The notes: generated by a model not told the origin, from the sequence alone. 64,000 nucleotides of DNA from Actinoplanes sp. NBC_00393 (GCF_036053395.1 NZ_CP107942.1:3934501-3998500); one strand, 5' to 3'; shown: positions 25,229-33,686, numbered from the stretch's first letter. Translations and numbers: made by a program.

Positions 25229-26092
25229 CTAACACTCATTCCGGTTCGGACGACTCGATGAGGCGGAACCAGCCGAATGGGCGTCACCTCCCCAATCCAC
25301 TCGCAATCCGAACTCGTACCGGGCCGCGGTCGCCGGCTTGTCGGCACGCCACAGGATCAGCCAGTTACCATCCGAATCCATTTCGGCTTCACCGACCGTG
25401 CCGCGACGATTACGCTCCTGGAGGGAAACTGCCGCCGCCTTGGCATCGAATATGAACCGAATGGTGAATTCCCCTATCGAAAAGGCCCGGACATCGTAGC
25501 GAAACGTATCGAGGCCGATGGTTCTCAAAGGGTCCCAGAGTCCGTTGACGGTATAGGAGATCTCCCACTGCAGCTCGTCGTGTTCGGCCACGGGCATGAA
25601 ATGAACGACGCCGCGCCCGGTGTCGTCGAGGGGCATCCAGCTCGCTTCGGCGCCGGCGTTCAGCGCCTGCACCCGCGGGGTGATCGAGATCTTCTCCGCG
25701 TCGGAACCGGCGAACGGGGAGATCAGCGTCAGCGCCCGCTGCTCGACGACGCGGGCGGATCGGGTCGAACGGCGCTCGAGGACGCGGTCACCCTCGGCCG
25801 TTCCACCGACCCAGAGCGTCAGGTCCAGGTCCTCGGTGAAAGGCCCGTCCTGGTTGGCGGGTTCGGCGACGGGACGCGACGGATGAGCCCGGAGCCGCCG
25901 CGCGAGGAAGACCCCGGCACCCACCAGCATCAGGCACAGGACGAGCAGGGCTGCCCGGGGACCGGCACTGACTCCGACCACCAGCAGGACGTTGAGCATG
26001 GTGACCACGATGGGCACCACCCACGACGCGATCATCCCCACCCTCGACAGCCGGCGACCCGCATCCCTCGGCACACCAGGGTTCGCCATCAC
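25229..26092 (-). CDS. Membrane protein of unknown function, copy 2 of a tandem pair
   Basis: 287 residues. Two membrane helices (about 18-42 and 45-66) precede a soluble beta-rich part. It is not a family I recognise, but the soluble part is related to the preceding gene: ELQWEISYTVNGLWDPLRTIGLDTFRYD here versus RVQWSASYRSPGYWDLLRRGGLQEFEWI there, and PRVQALNAGA versus FHLEALNREA. GTG 26092 is used because GGGAGGG lies six bases upstream; ATG 26089 immediately follows. It overlaps the upstream copy by 4 bases. The carboxy tail is Ser-rich. Confidence 0.75.
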   Translation of the reverse strand: MMANPGVPRDAGRRLSRVGMIASWVVPIVVTMLNVLLVVGVSAGPRAALLVLCLMLVGAGVFLARRLRAHPSRPVAEPANQDGPFTEDLDLTLWVGGTAEGDRVLERRSTRSARVVEQRALTLISPFAGSDAEKISITPRVQALNAGAEASWMPLDDTGRGVVHFMPVAEHDELQWEISYTVNGLWDPLRTIGLDTFRYDVRAFSIGEFTIRFIFDAKAAAVSLQERNRRGTVGEAEMDSDGNWLILWRADKPATAARYEFGLRVDWGGDAHSAGSASSSRPNRNEC

Positions 26093-27018
26093 GTCGCACC
26101 CTCCCGCTTGATGAGCTTCAACGACCAGCTGATCGGATTGACCGCGGCCCGGCCCGCCACACCCGGCAGGCCGGCGACATCCTGGACGGTGTACCGGTGC
26201 TGACCGGCGTCGTCACGTTCGAAGGTGACGCCGGACGGCAGCATCTGAGTCTGCGGGTCGGACAGCCAGCCCAGCGACGCCGGCACCCGGAAGACGAAGG
26301 TGAGTGACCGCACGGGGCTGCGCCGCTTGGACTCCTCCTCGAGACCGATCGCCGGCGGTATCCATTCGAACTCCTGGAGTCCCCCTCGCCGCAACAGGTC
26401 CCAGTAACCGGGTGAGCGGTAGCTGGCCGACCATTGGACCCGGTCCCGTGGGGGCGCGAAAAGGACCAGCGCCCGGGGCGGGTTGCCCGGCAGCCTGATC
26501 TCGACGGCTGCCTGCGGTTCACCCGGCGGCTCCGGCTGCCGGTTCAGCACCAATTTGATGTCCGCCCAGGTCAGCTTATGGCTCGCCTCGCGGTTGAGCG
26601 CTTCGAGGTGGAACCAGTGCACGATCGAACCGGGAGCGGCCCGCGTGACGTGATATTCCTCGATGGTGTCGTCGTCCGGACGTTCGCCGATATTGAACAC
26701 AATCGTGCGGTCGTCGTGGTAAGGCCGGTATCCGGCGAAGGTGCTGTCCAGAGCGTTCTTGGTGCGGTCCAGCTCAGCGGCGACCACGGCGGGCCCACCG
26801 TCGCTCCCGTTCAGAGCGAGCTGGTAGCCGACCGGAAGCAGACTCACCGCCACCACGAAACCAAGAGCCACCATGCCCGCCGGCGTGAACCGGTCCAGGG
26901 TGGCGATCTGGATGACCGTGGCGGCCAGCCCGCCGACGGCCGCGAACGACGGACCGATGAGGATCACGAATCGGCGCAGGGCGGACCGCCGGCGCTTGCC
27001 GGCATGCCCATCGGTCAT
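26089..27018 (-). CDS. Membrane protein of unknown function, copy 1 of a tandem pair
   Basis: 309 residues with a basic amino end (GKRRRSALRRF), two membrane helices (about 15-36 and 46-68), then a soluble domain. It is paralogous to the next gene (shared QW-x-SY-x5-WD-x-LR-x2-GL motif and a conserved ALN box). Starts at ATG 27018; no strong RBS is seen. Topology suggests the soluble part faces the cytoplasm if the N-terminus is inside, but it could equally face out. The pair forms one transcription unit by overlap. No neighbour suggests a role. Confidence 0.75.
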   Translation of the reverse strand: MTDGHAGKRRRSALRRFVILIGPSFAAVGGLAATVIQIATLDRFTPAGMVALGFVVAVSLLPVGYQLALNGSDGGPAVVAAELDRTKNALDSTFAGYRPYHDDRTIVFNIGERPDDDTIEEYHVTRAAPGSIVHWFHLEALNREASHKLTWADIKLVLNRQPEPPGEPQAAVEIRLPGNPPRALVLFAPPRDRVQWSASYRSPGYWDLLRRGGLQEFEWIPPAIGLEEESKRRSPVRSLTFVFRVPASLGWLSDPQTQMLPSGVTFERDDAGQHRYTVQDVAGLPGVAGRAAVNPISWSLKLIKREGAT

Positions 27019-27405
27019 CGGGCCGTGGCCTGACGCTGCGACCCGCGAGCTTCTCCAGCATCGCCAAGCCCTCCGGCTCCTCCGACGTTTCGCGAAACAC
27101 CCTCAGAACTACACATCAGTATGAAGTCTACGAAGAGTGCGAACCAGGCGCATAAGTCGGAAATGCTGCACTGCGCCCATGTGGGCGCGCCCGCCGACTG
27201 TTCCGGCCGACCATTTCGCCTTGTCCCTGCTGGTCATCAAACCTTCGCGGACTTCATCGGCGAAGACCGGGGAAATCCCGGTCACCCGTCCGAGGGCTTA
27301 TGCCGGAAGGCCATTACACCCAACCGAGGAGATCGCCCCTTCCGCAGTCGCCGGTTCGAGCGTCGCCCTTCCGGCAGAAAAGTGAAGGGGACGGGGAGCG
27401 CCTGG
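27019..27405. other. Gene-free stretch of about 390 bases
   Basis: It lies upstream of the paralogous membrane pair and behind the phosphoesterase. It must hold the pair's promoter. It is somewhat richer in A/T near 27100-27150 (ACATCAGTATGAAGTC), a possible promoter zone. Around 27346-27360 a tRNA-like TTCGAGC occurs but pairing fails. No clear ORF, repeat or structured RNA was found. Confidence 0.5.
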
Positions 27406-28101
27406 TTACGCCTGGACGAAGCGGGAGGCCACCGTGCCGTCCTCGTGCAGAGCGCAGAGGCGGGCGCCGGTGCGGCCGGTGCCGCCGATGACGATCCGGT
27501 CGCCGTCGTGCTGGAAGGCGATCAGCGTCGACGGGGCGCCGATCACCGCGCCGGCCTCGAACGGGTCGTGCAGGTGGCCGGTCAGCAGTGCGCGCAGGTG
27601 GGGCCGCCGCGCGACGGCTGCGGTCAGCTCGGCGGCGCCGTCCAGCTGGAACCACTCGTGGGTCGACGGGGACACCGGCGGATGGTGCAGGGTCAGCAGG
27701 GTGGGGCGCTCGTCGTAGCGGTCGATCCGGGCCATTTCGGTACCGACGTCGACACTGCCGTGGATCTGGCCGGGCCGCGACGAGTCCATGCCGATGATCC
27801 GCCACGGTCCGAGTTCGAGGACGTCGGGGCCGAAGAGATCGCGGATCACCTGCGGGTCGTCGTGGTTGCCGGGCACCGCCAGTGTCGGCAGGCCGAGCGG
27901 GGCGAGCATCGCGACCAGGTCGGCGGCGGCGGCGTGGGTGCCGTCGTCGGTCAGGTCACCGGTGAGCACCAGGGCGTCGACGGCCCTGTCAGAGACCGCG
28001 TTCAGCACGGTGGTGAGCCGGGCGGCCGGGTCGCGGCCGTTGACTGCGATCCCGCCCGCGGCGAAGTGGATGTCGCTGAGGTGCAGCAGATGCAGGGTCA
28101 C
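27406..28101 (-). CDS. Metallophosphoesterase (CpdA-like cyclic-nucleotide phosphodiesterase)
   Basis: 231-residue calcineurin-like phosphoesterase. All dinuclear-metal motifs are present: HLSDIHF at the start (D-x-H), TGDLTDDG (GD-x2-D), VPGNHDD (GNHD), LLTLHHPP and LLTGHLHDPF. The length and pattern fit 3',5'-cAMP phosphodiesterases (CpdA/Rv0805-like), though other phosphoesters are possible. GTG 28101 begins VTLHLLHLSDIH; a TTG at 28119 with AAGAAGGG directly ahead would add six residues, so the start is uncertain. It diverges from the cellulase gene by about 90 bases. Confidence 0.85.
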   Translation of the reverse strand: MTLHLLHLSDIHFAAGGIAVNGRDPAARLTTVLNAVSDRAVDALVLTGDLTDDGTHAAAADLVAMLAPLGLPTLAVPGNHDDPQVIRDLFGPDVLELGPWRIIGMDSSRPGQIHGSVDVGTEMARIDRYDERPTLLTLHHPPVSPSTHEWFQLDGAAELTAAVARRPHLRALLTGHLHDPFEAGAVIGAPSTLIAFQHDGDRIVIGGTGRTGARLCALHEDGTVASRFVQA

Positions 28102-28158
28102 GGCGTCTACCGTACGCAACCCTTCTTTTCATGACTGTCGATGTGTTGTAACGTCGCC

Positions 28159-28172
28159 TGGGAGCGCTCCCA
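28159..28172. promoter_or_regulatory. CebR box (cellulose operator)
   Basis: TGGGAGCGCTCCCA, the exact 14 bp palindrome known as the CebR site for cello-oligosaccharide control in streptomycetes, 19 bases before the cellulase ATG at 28191. The RBS AGGAG follows. CebR itself is not in the window. Confidence 0.93.
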
Positions 28173-28190
28173 CGTCCCCAGGAGCTGTCC

Positions 28191-29321
28191 ATGAGAAAAG
28201 CCTTCCGTTCCCTCATCGCCGCCACCGTGTTCGCCGTCGCTGCCGTGACCGCGTTCGTGGTGGCCCCACCGGCGCAAGCCGACACCCTGATCTGCGAGCA
28301 GTACGGCGCCACCACGATCGGCGGCCGCTACGTGGTGATGAACAACCGCTGGGGTGGCACCGCCGAGCAGTGCATCAACGTCACCAACACCGGTTTCACC
28401 ATCACCAGCCAGCAGAGCGTCGGCAACACCAGCGGCGCTCCGGTGTCCTACCCGGCGGTCTACTTCGGCTGCCACTACACCCGCTGCTCCCCCGGCACCA
28501 ACCTGCCGATACGCGTCGGGTCCATCTCCAGCGCGACCAGCAACGTCAGCTACACGTACGTCTCCGGCGCCACCTACAACGCCTCCTTCGACATCTGGCT
28601 CGACCCGACGCCGCGCACCGACGGCGTCAACGCGCAGGAGATCATGATCTGGTTCAACCGGCAGGGTTCGATCCAGCCGATCGGCTCGCAGGTCGGCACC
28701 GCCACCATCGGCGGCCGGACCTGGCAGGTCTGGCGCGGCAGCAACGGCTCGAACGCGGTGATCTCCTACGTCGCGCCGTCCCCGATCACCAGCTGGAGCT
28801 TCAGCGTCCTGGACTTCATCAACGACGTGAAGAGCCGCGGCGCGATCACCGATTCCTGGTACCTGACCAGCATCCAGGCCGGCTTCGAACCGTGGATCGG
28901 TGGCGCCGGGCTCGCGGTGAACAGCTTCAGCGCATCCGTCAACGGCGGTGGCACCACCAGCCCGCCGCCGTCCAGCCCGCCGCCGTCCAACCCGCCCGGC
29001 AACAGCTCCTGCCGGGTCACCTACGCGACGAACGTGTGGAACTCCGGCTTCACCGCCAACGTCACCGTCGCCAACACCGGCAGCGCAGCGATCAACGGGT
29101 GGACCCTCGGGTTCACGCTGCCGTCCGGCCAGTCGGTCACCAACTCGTGGGGCGCCACGCTGACCGGCAGCTCCGGCGCGATCTCGGCCCGCAACGTCGG
29201 CTACAACGGCAGCATCGCCGCGGGCAGCAGCGCCACCTTCGGATTCCAGGGCACCTACAGCGGCAGCTTCGCCGCACCGTCCACCTTCACCCTCAACGGC
29301 ACGGCCTGCACCCGGGCCTGA
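28191..29321 (+). CDS. Secreted endoglucanase, GH12 plus CBM2
   Basis: 376 residues. A signal peptide (MRKAFRSLI..., cleavage near AQA-D at 30/31) exports it. The GH12 beta-jelly-roll (about 31-250) carries the nucleophile Glu150 in NAQEIMIW and acid/base Glu233 in AGFEPW. A Pro/Ser linker (258-271) joins a CBM2 cellulose-binding domain (272-376; CRVTYATNVWNSGFTANVTV, NGWTLGFTLPSGQ, then TFTLNGTAC with paired Cys). It would cut beta-1,4-glucan in cellulose or xyloglucan. The CebR box just upstream shows induction by cellobiose or cellotriose. A 16 bp hairpin follows the stop. Confidence 0.96.
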   Translation: MRKAFRSLIAATVFAVAAVTAFVVAPPAQADTLICEQYGATTIGGRYVVMNNRWGGTAEQCINVTNTGFTITSQQSVGNTSGAPVSYPAVYFGCHYTRCSPGTNLPIRVGSISSATSNVSYTYVSGATYNASFDIWLDPTPRTDGVNAQEIMIWFNRQGSIQPIGSQVGTATIGGRTWQVWRGSNGSNAVISYVAPSPITSWSFSVLDFINDVKSRGAITDSWYLTSIQAGFEPWIGGAGLAVNSFSASVNGGGTTSPPPSSPPPSNPPGNSSCRVTYATNVWNSGFTANVTVANTGSAAINGWTLGFTLPSGQSVTNSWGATLTGSSGAISARNVGYNGSIAAGSSATFGFQGTYSGSFAAPSTFTLNGTACTRA

Positions 29322-29323
29322 CC

Positions 29324-30199
29324 TCAAGCCTGGTCGCCGCCCTGCGTCCCCTGCAGGGCGGCGACCAGCGCCGCCACGGCCCCGGGCGCCTGCGGCAGGA
29401 ACAGCGACGGCTCGACCAGCTCCACCTCCAGGACGCACGGTTCGCCCCGGTCGTCGCGGACCAGATCGACGCGGGCGTAGAGCGGGACGCCGAAACGCTG
29501 CGCCACGACGTCCACGGCATGCTGGGCCACCGCGATCTGTTCGGCCTCGGCGACATGCGGAGCGTTGGTCTCCTCGGCGAACAGGTCGTCGATCACCCCG
29601 GCGCGCGGCAGCGCCACCCGCTTGCTGGCGGCATGGCTGTAGCGGCCGCCGAAGAACACCAGCGGCCACTCGCCGTCCACCGCCACCGACGCCAGCAGCG
29701 GCTGCACGAGCACGCTCGCCCCGGCGGCATGCAGGCGCCGCACGTGGCCGGCCGCCGAATCGTGCTGGTCCGGGCCGTAGGAGGCGGCGTCCCGGCTGCC
29801 CGCGCCGATCGCCGGCTTCACCACGAACTCGCCCGCAGGAAAGGCCGGGGAGTCGCCCGGTTCCAGGAACAACGTCGGAGTGATCGGTACGCCGGACCGC
29901 TCCAGATCCGCGAGATAATGCTTGTCCAGGTTCCAGCGCACCATCGCCAACGGATTGCGCAGGTCCGTGACCTGGCCGACGGCCTCCAGCCAGGCCAGGA
30001 ACGCCCCCAGACGCTGCGGATAGTCCCAGGTCGAGCGCAGCACCACCCGCTCGTAGCCGGCCCACCGCACCGCCGGGTCATCCCAGTCGACGACATCGAC
30101 GGTGACCCCGGCAGCCCGCAACGCGGTCACGGCGAGTTCCTCGTCCTCGTCCCGGCCGCGAGCCTCCTGCGTGGTCACCCATGCCAGCCTTCTGATCAC
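29324..30199 (-). CDS. ATP-grasp domain protein (RimK/DcsG-like ligase)
   Basis: 291 residues. Motifs of the ATP-grasp fold: VVLRSTWDYP early (about 52-61), FVVKPAIGAGSRD (ATP-binding Lys/Gly loop), WPLVFFGGRYSHA, and LEVELVEPSLF near the end, the Mg-binding region. Relatives are glutathione-synthetase-like carboxylate-amine ligases, including the cycloserine cyclo-ligase DcsG; the substrate is unknown. GTG 30199. It lies 18 bases after the response regulator and is probably the last gene of the ABC/two-component operon. Confidence 0.82.
   Translation of the reverse strand: MIRRLAWVTTQEARGRDEDEELAVTALRAAGVTVDVVDWDDPAVRWAGYERVVLRSTWDYPQRLGAFLAWLEAVGQVTDLRNPLAMVRWNLDKHYLADLERSGVPITPTLFLEPGDSPAFPAGEFVVKPAIGAGSRDAASYGPDQHDSAAGHVRRLHAAGASVLVQPLLASVAVDGEWPLVFFGGRYSHAASKRVALPRAGVIDDLFAEETNAPHVAEAEQIAVAQHAVDVVAQRFGVPLYARVDLVRDDRGEPCVLEVELVEPSLFLPQAPGAVAALVAALQGTQGGDQA
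29330..29368. terminator. 16 bp hairpin between cellulase and ATP-grasp genes
   Basis: A perfect stem (arms 29330-29345 and 29353-29368, beginning CTGGTCGCCGCC) with loop GTCCCCT. It begins 9 bases after the cellulase stop but lies inside the last codons of the convergent ATP-grasp gene, so it could stop rightward transcripts and cap the leftward one. Confidence 0.72.
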
Positions 30200-30217
30200 G
30201 ACGTGACGATACGGCGC

Positions 30218-30823
30218 TCAGATCCAGCCGTTGGCACGGGCGCTGATGGCGGCCTCGATACGGTTGCGGGTGCCGGTCTTACCGATCGCGGCGGACAGGT
30301 AGTTGCGGACGGTGCTCTCGGACAGGTGCAGGCGGCCGGCGATGTCGGCGACGGTCGCGCCGTCCACCGCGGCGGCCAGAACGTCGCGCTCCCGGTCGGT
30401 GAGCGGGTTCGGGCCGGTCGAGAGGGCCGCGGCGGCGAGGGCGGGGTCGATCACCCGGTCCCCGGCCAGCACCCGCCGGACAGCGGCCGCGAGGTCCTCG
30501 ACCGGGCCGTCCTTGACCAGGAAGCCGGCCGCGCCGGCCTCCATCGCCCGCCGCAGGTAGCCGGGCCGGCCGAACGTGGTCAGGATCAGAACCCGGCAGC
30601 CGGGTAGCCGGTCACGCAGCACCGCCGCTGCGTCCAGGCCGCTTCCGTCGGGCATCTCGATGTCCAGCAGGGCGACGTCCGGCCGCGTGGTCAGGGCTTG
30701 CTCCACGGCTTCCGCGGTGGTTGCGGCCTGGGCCACCACCTCGATGTCGGGTTCCAGGCCCAGCAGCAGGGCCAGGGCGCCACGCATCATGCCCTGGTCC
30801 TCGGCGAGCAGCAGCCGGATCAT
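30218..30823 (-). CDS. NarL/LuxR-type response regulator (DesR-like)
   Basis: 201 residues. The receiver domain at 1-120 has the acidic pair LLAEDQ, phospho-acceptor Asp54 in LLDIEMPDG, TTFGRPGYL and Lys in FLVKDG. The LuxR helix-turn-helix occupies about 140-200 (LTDRERDVLAAAVDGATVADIAGRL, STVRNYLSAAIGKTG). Its ATG overlaps the kinase stop (ATGA). It should receive phosphate from the adjacent kinase and control the ABC transporter or membrane genes, as in DesKR/YvfTU systems. Confidence 0.93.
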   Translation of the reverse strand: MIRLLLAEDQGMMRGALALLLGLEPDIEVVAQAATTAEAVEQALTTRPDVALLDIEMPDGSGLDAAAVLRDRLPGCRVLILTTFGRPGYLRRAMEAGAAGFLVKDGPVEDLAAAVRRVLAGDRVIDPALAAAALSTGPNPLTDRERDVLAAAVDGATVADIAGRLHLSESTVRNYLSAAIGKTGTRNRIEAAISARANGWI

Positions 30824-31962
30824 CCGGTCACCCGCCCGGGGACGTGGGCGGTGAGCAGCAGGCCGCCGTCGCGGGCCGAGGCGAACCGCAGCGTGCCGCC
30901 CACCCGCTCCATCCGTTCGGCAAGGCCGCGCAGACCGTTCCCCGGCTCCGGCCGGCCACCGGCGCCGTCGTCGCGGACGGTCAACGTCGCTCCCGCGGCG
31001 TCGACCTCGACCGCGATGTCACACCGTGCGGCCCCGCTGTGCCGCAGCACATTGGTCACCCCTTCCCGCAGCACCCACCGGAACGCGTCGCCGGCCTCGG
31101 CGCCGAGCGGCTGTCCGCTCTCCCGCACCGTCACCGCGATGCCGACGTCGGCCAGGATGGCTCGGGCATGGGCCAGTTCCCGGCCGAAATCCTGCTCACG
31201 GTAGCCGTTGACCGCCTCCCGAACCTCGGCCAGCGCCGTGCGACCGATCCGTTCGATGTCGGCCGCCTCCACCGCGGCCCGGCCGGGATCGGCCGGGACG
31301 AGCCGGCGCACCACCTCGGCCTTCACCACCACCAGCGACAACGTGTGGCCGAGCAGGTCGTGCAGGTCCTGGGCGAAGCGCAGCCGTTCCCGCTCGACCA
31401 TGCTGTGGGCCAGTTCCTGCTGCGTGCGGCGCAGCTCCTCGACCAGCCGAGCCACCCGCGCGAAGGCCACCGTCACCGCGCCGGCCAGCAGCGTGATCAA
31501 TGCCGTCGTCATCGTGTCGTCGCCGGGCAGCCGGTGCGCGGCGCCGATCACCAGCACCGCGACCACGCTGCCGCCGACCCAGGCGAACGCCCAGCCGGCG
31601 CGGGCCAGCCCCACGGCGCCGGCCGAGCAGACGAACATCAGCAGGATCAGCCAGTCCTGCGGGCCGCCGGCGTACGCGCCGGCCAGCCCGACCCCCAGCA
31701 CCGCGAGCAGGGCGAGCCCGACGCGGTGCACGGCGGGCCGAACCGTCAGATCCATCACGGGTACGGCTACCAGCGCGAGGTTGAGCAGGGCGAAGACGAC
31801 CAGTCCCACCGCTGCCACCGGCGCCCGGGCGACCTGTCCCCGCGCGATCGCCGCGGCCGGCGGCACGAGGAACCACAGCCACAGGGTGTGCGCCGCCAGC
31901 AGGGTCAGCCCGCGGCGCGCACCACGGTCGGCGGCGGTCGGGACGGCGGGTGCACCGGGCAT
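30820..31962 (-). CDS. Sensor histidine kinase (HisKA_3/DesK type)
   Basis: 380 residues. Five or six hydrophobic helices in the first 170 residues (sensor region), then the dimerisation/phosphorylation motif RFAQDLHDLLGH with His201, and the ATPase part with NVLRHSGA (N box), DDGAGG and GNGLRGLAERM. No large extracellular domain, so the signal is probably sensed in or through the membrane. ATG 31962 is used; an in-frame GTG at 31971 (three codons upstream) is equally plausible. It lies between the ABC permease and the response regulator. Confidence 0.92.
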   Translation of the reverse strand: MPGAPAVPTAADRGARRGLTLLAAHTLWLWFLVPPAAAIARGQVARAPVAAVGLVVFALLNLALVAVPVMDLTVRPAVHRVGLALLAVLGVGLAGAYAGGPQDWLILLMFVCSAGAVGLARAGWAFAWVGGSVVAVLVIGAAHRLPGDDTMTTALITLLAGAVTVAFARVARLVEELRRTQQELAHSMVERERLRFAQDLHDLLGHTLSLVVVKAEVVRRLVPADPGRAAVEAADIERIGRTALAEVREAVNGYREQDFGRELAHARAILADVGIAVTVRESGQPLGAEAGDAFRWVLREGVTNVLRHSGAARCDIAVEVDAAGATLTVRDDGAGGRPEPGNGLRGLAERMERVGGTLRFASARDGGLLLTAHVPGRVTG

Positions 31963-31982
31963 GGTCGACACGGTAGTGGCGC

Positions 31983-32711
31983 TCAGCGGCGTACGGTCGA
32001 ATGGCGGTAGGCCCGGGCCGCCGCGGCGGCGAAGACCACCGTCCAGACGGCGAGCACACCCAGGCCGGGCGCCGCGGGCGGCTCGCCGGCGGCCGCGTGC
32101 CAGCCGAGCTCGGCGTAGCGGTAGGTGGGCAGTGCGTGCGCCAGGTGCTGCAGCGCCTCCGGGAAGTACGTCGCGGGAACCAGCAGTCCACCGAGGACCG
32201 CCAGGGCGAGGAAGACCAGGAAGTTCGCCGGCTGGGCGACCTGCGGGGTGAGCCCGTACCCGATGGCCAGGCCGAGCAGGGCGAACGGGACCGTGCCGGC
32301 CCACATCAGCAGCACCAGGGCGACCCACCGGCCGGCGCTCAACTCGACGTGGTGCTGAAGGCGCCCGGCGATCCCCACGGCCACCACCGGCGGGACCGCG
32401 CACAGCGAGCTCAGCAGCGCCTTGACGGCGACCACCCGCGAGGAGGGCAGCGGGGTGACGCGCAGCTGCCGCAGCCAGCCGACCGCACGTTCCTGGGAGA
32501 CCGACGCCCCCACCATCAGCACCCCGGCCACGGCGCCGTACCCGGCCAGCCCCACCATGATCGCGGCCGGGGCGTCCAGGCCCTCGAGCTGGTCGCCGCC
32601 CGCCCAACTCGAGAAGATCAGGTAGGTGGCGACCGGGCCGAGCACGGCGAACAGCGTGAGGCGGGGGTCCCGGACCAGGCGGCGCAACTCGAATCGCAGG
32701 TAGGCACGCAT
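31983..32711 (-). CDS. ABC-2 type exporter permease
   Basis: 242 residues with six membrane helices; the pattern is ABC2_membrane (FELRRLVRDPRLTLFAVLGPVATYLIF, SQERAVGWLRQLRVTPLPSS, then LGGLLVPATYFPEAL). Such permeases export drugs, lipids or antibiotics with a partner ATPase. ATG 32711 lies one base after the ATPase stop (TGAGATG), so the two are tightly coupled. Downstream are kinase and regulator genes, the same gene order as yvfRSTU of Bacillus. Confidence 0.9.
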   Translation of the reverse strand: MRAYLRFELRRLVRDPRLTLFAVLGPVATYLIFSSWAGGDQLEGLDAPAAIMVGLAGYGAVAGVLMVGASVSQERAVGWLRQLRVTPLPSSRVVAVKALLSSLCAVPPVVAVGIAGRLQHHVELSAGRWVALVLLMWAGTVPFALLGLAIGYGLTPQVAQPANFLVFLALAVLGGLLVPATYFPEALQHLAHALPTYRYAELGWHAAAGEPPAAPGLGVLAVWTVVFAAAAARAYRHSTVRR

Positions 32712-32712
32712 C

Positions 32713-33597
32713 TCAGTGCTCCGTTCCGGCGGTCAGGGTGAGGAAGGCGGTGTCCAGTCCGGCGGTGACCTCCAGCCCGCGGAAGCCGCGGCCGGCCAGC
32801 GCGGTGACGGTGGCGTCGGCGTCTTCGGTGGTGAGCACCACCCGGTCCCCGCGGATCCGCACCGACCGGACGCCGGGCAACGACTCCAACCCGTCGACGG
32901 GGGTGCCGGCCAGGTCGACGGCGACAGTCCGGCCGCCGGCGAGAGCCCGGATCTGCGCCGGTGAGCCGTCGGCCACCACCCGGCCGGCGGCGAGCACCAC
33001 GACCCGGTCGGCGAACTCGTCAGCCTCATGCAGGTGGTGGGTGCTGAACAGGACGGTGTGCCCGGTCTCCGCGTACCGGCGCACCGCGCTCCAGAACGCC
33101 TGGCGGGCGGCGACGTCCATGGCCGCGGTCGGCTCGTCGAGAACCAGCAGGTCCGGGTCGCCGGCCAGCGCGAACGCGAACCGGGCCCGTTGCGCCTCGC
33201 CGGCGGAGAGCCGCTCCAGCCGCCGGCCGGCCAGTTCGGTCAGCCCGGACGTTTCCAGTAGCCGGTCGGTGGCGAGCGGACGCGGGTACAGCGCCCGGGC
33301 CAGTTCGATGAGTTCCCGGACGGTGGCGGCAGGCGCCAGTCCGGCATCCTGCAGCATCGCGCCGACCCGACCGGCCCGGACCGCCTCGGCGGGTGGCCGG
33401 CCGAACACCGCCACAGCGCCGGTGTCCGGCGGGGTCAGACCCAGCATGATCGAGATCGCGGTCGTCTTGCCCGCGCCGTTGGGCCCGAGCAGGGCGACGA
33501 CGGTGCCCTGCTCGATCGTCAGGTCGAGGCCGGCGGCGGCCCGAACGGATCCGAACCGGCGGGCGATGCCAGTGAGTCGTACAGCGATGTCACCCAT
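32713..33597 (-). CDS. ABC exporter ATPase
   Basis: 294 residues. Walker A LLGPNGAGKTT, signature-like LSAGEAQRARF (LSAGE in place of LSGGQ), Walker B LLVLDEPTAAMD and H-loop FSTHHLHEAD are all present, followed by an 80-residue C-terminal domain of the drug-resistance ABC type (VRSVRIRGDRVVLTTEDADATV). It provides energy for the permease directly downstream. ATG 33597 has no clear RBS, so a start a few codons upstream is possible. First gene of the exporter/two-component operon. Confidence 0.92.
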   Translation of the reverse strand: MGDIAVRLTGIARRFGSVRAAAGLDLTIEQGTVVALLGPNGAGKTTAISIMLGLTPPDTGAVAVFGRPPAEAVRAGRVGAMLQDAGLAPAATVRELIELARALYPRPLATDRLLETSGLTELAGRRLERLSAGEAQRARFAFALAGDPDLLVLDEPTAAMDVAARQAFWSAVRRYAETGHTVLFSTHHLHEADEFADRVVVLAAGRVVADGSPAQIRALAGGRTVAVDLAGTPVDGLESLPGVRSVRIRGDRVVLTTEDADATVTALAGRGFRGLEVTAGLDTAFLTLTAGTEH

Positions 33598-33686
33598 GCC
33601 GATCACGTTAGGAACGTGCCGCGGCGGCCGGCAGAGCCGTGGATACGCCGTGCGCGGTGACAAATGTCCTGCCGTGGCGGGCCGGG

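Noticed and set aside
24999..25235. 78-codon minus-strand frame as a small gene
   Set aside because: No RBS, no membrane helix or motif, and it overlaps the terminator hairpin and the start of the next unit.
26774..27100. 108-codon minus-strand frame starting MFRETSEEPEGLAMLEKLAG
   Set aside because: Its amino part looks acceptable, but it runs in another frame over the start of the membrane protein at 27018 and becomes Arg-rich antisense-type sequence.
27346..27360. tRNA-like GGTTCGAGC segment
   Set aside because: The arms on both sides do not pair and no acceptor or anticodon stem can be folded around it.
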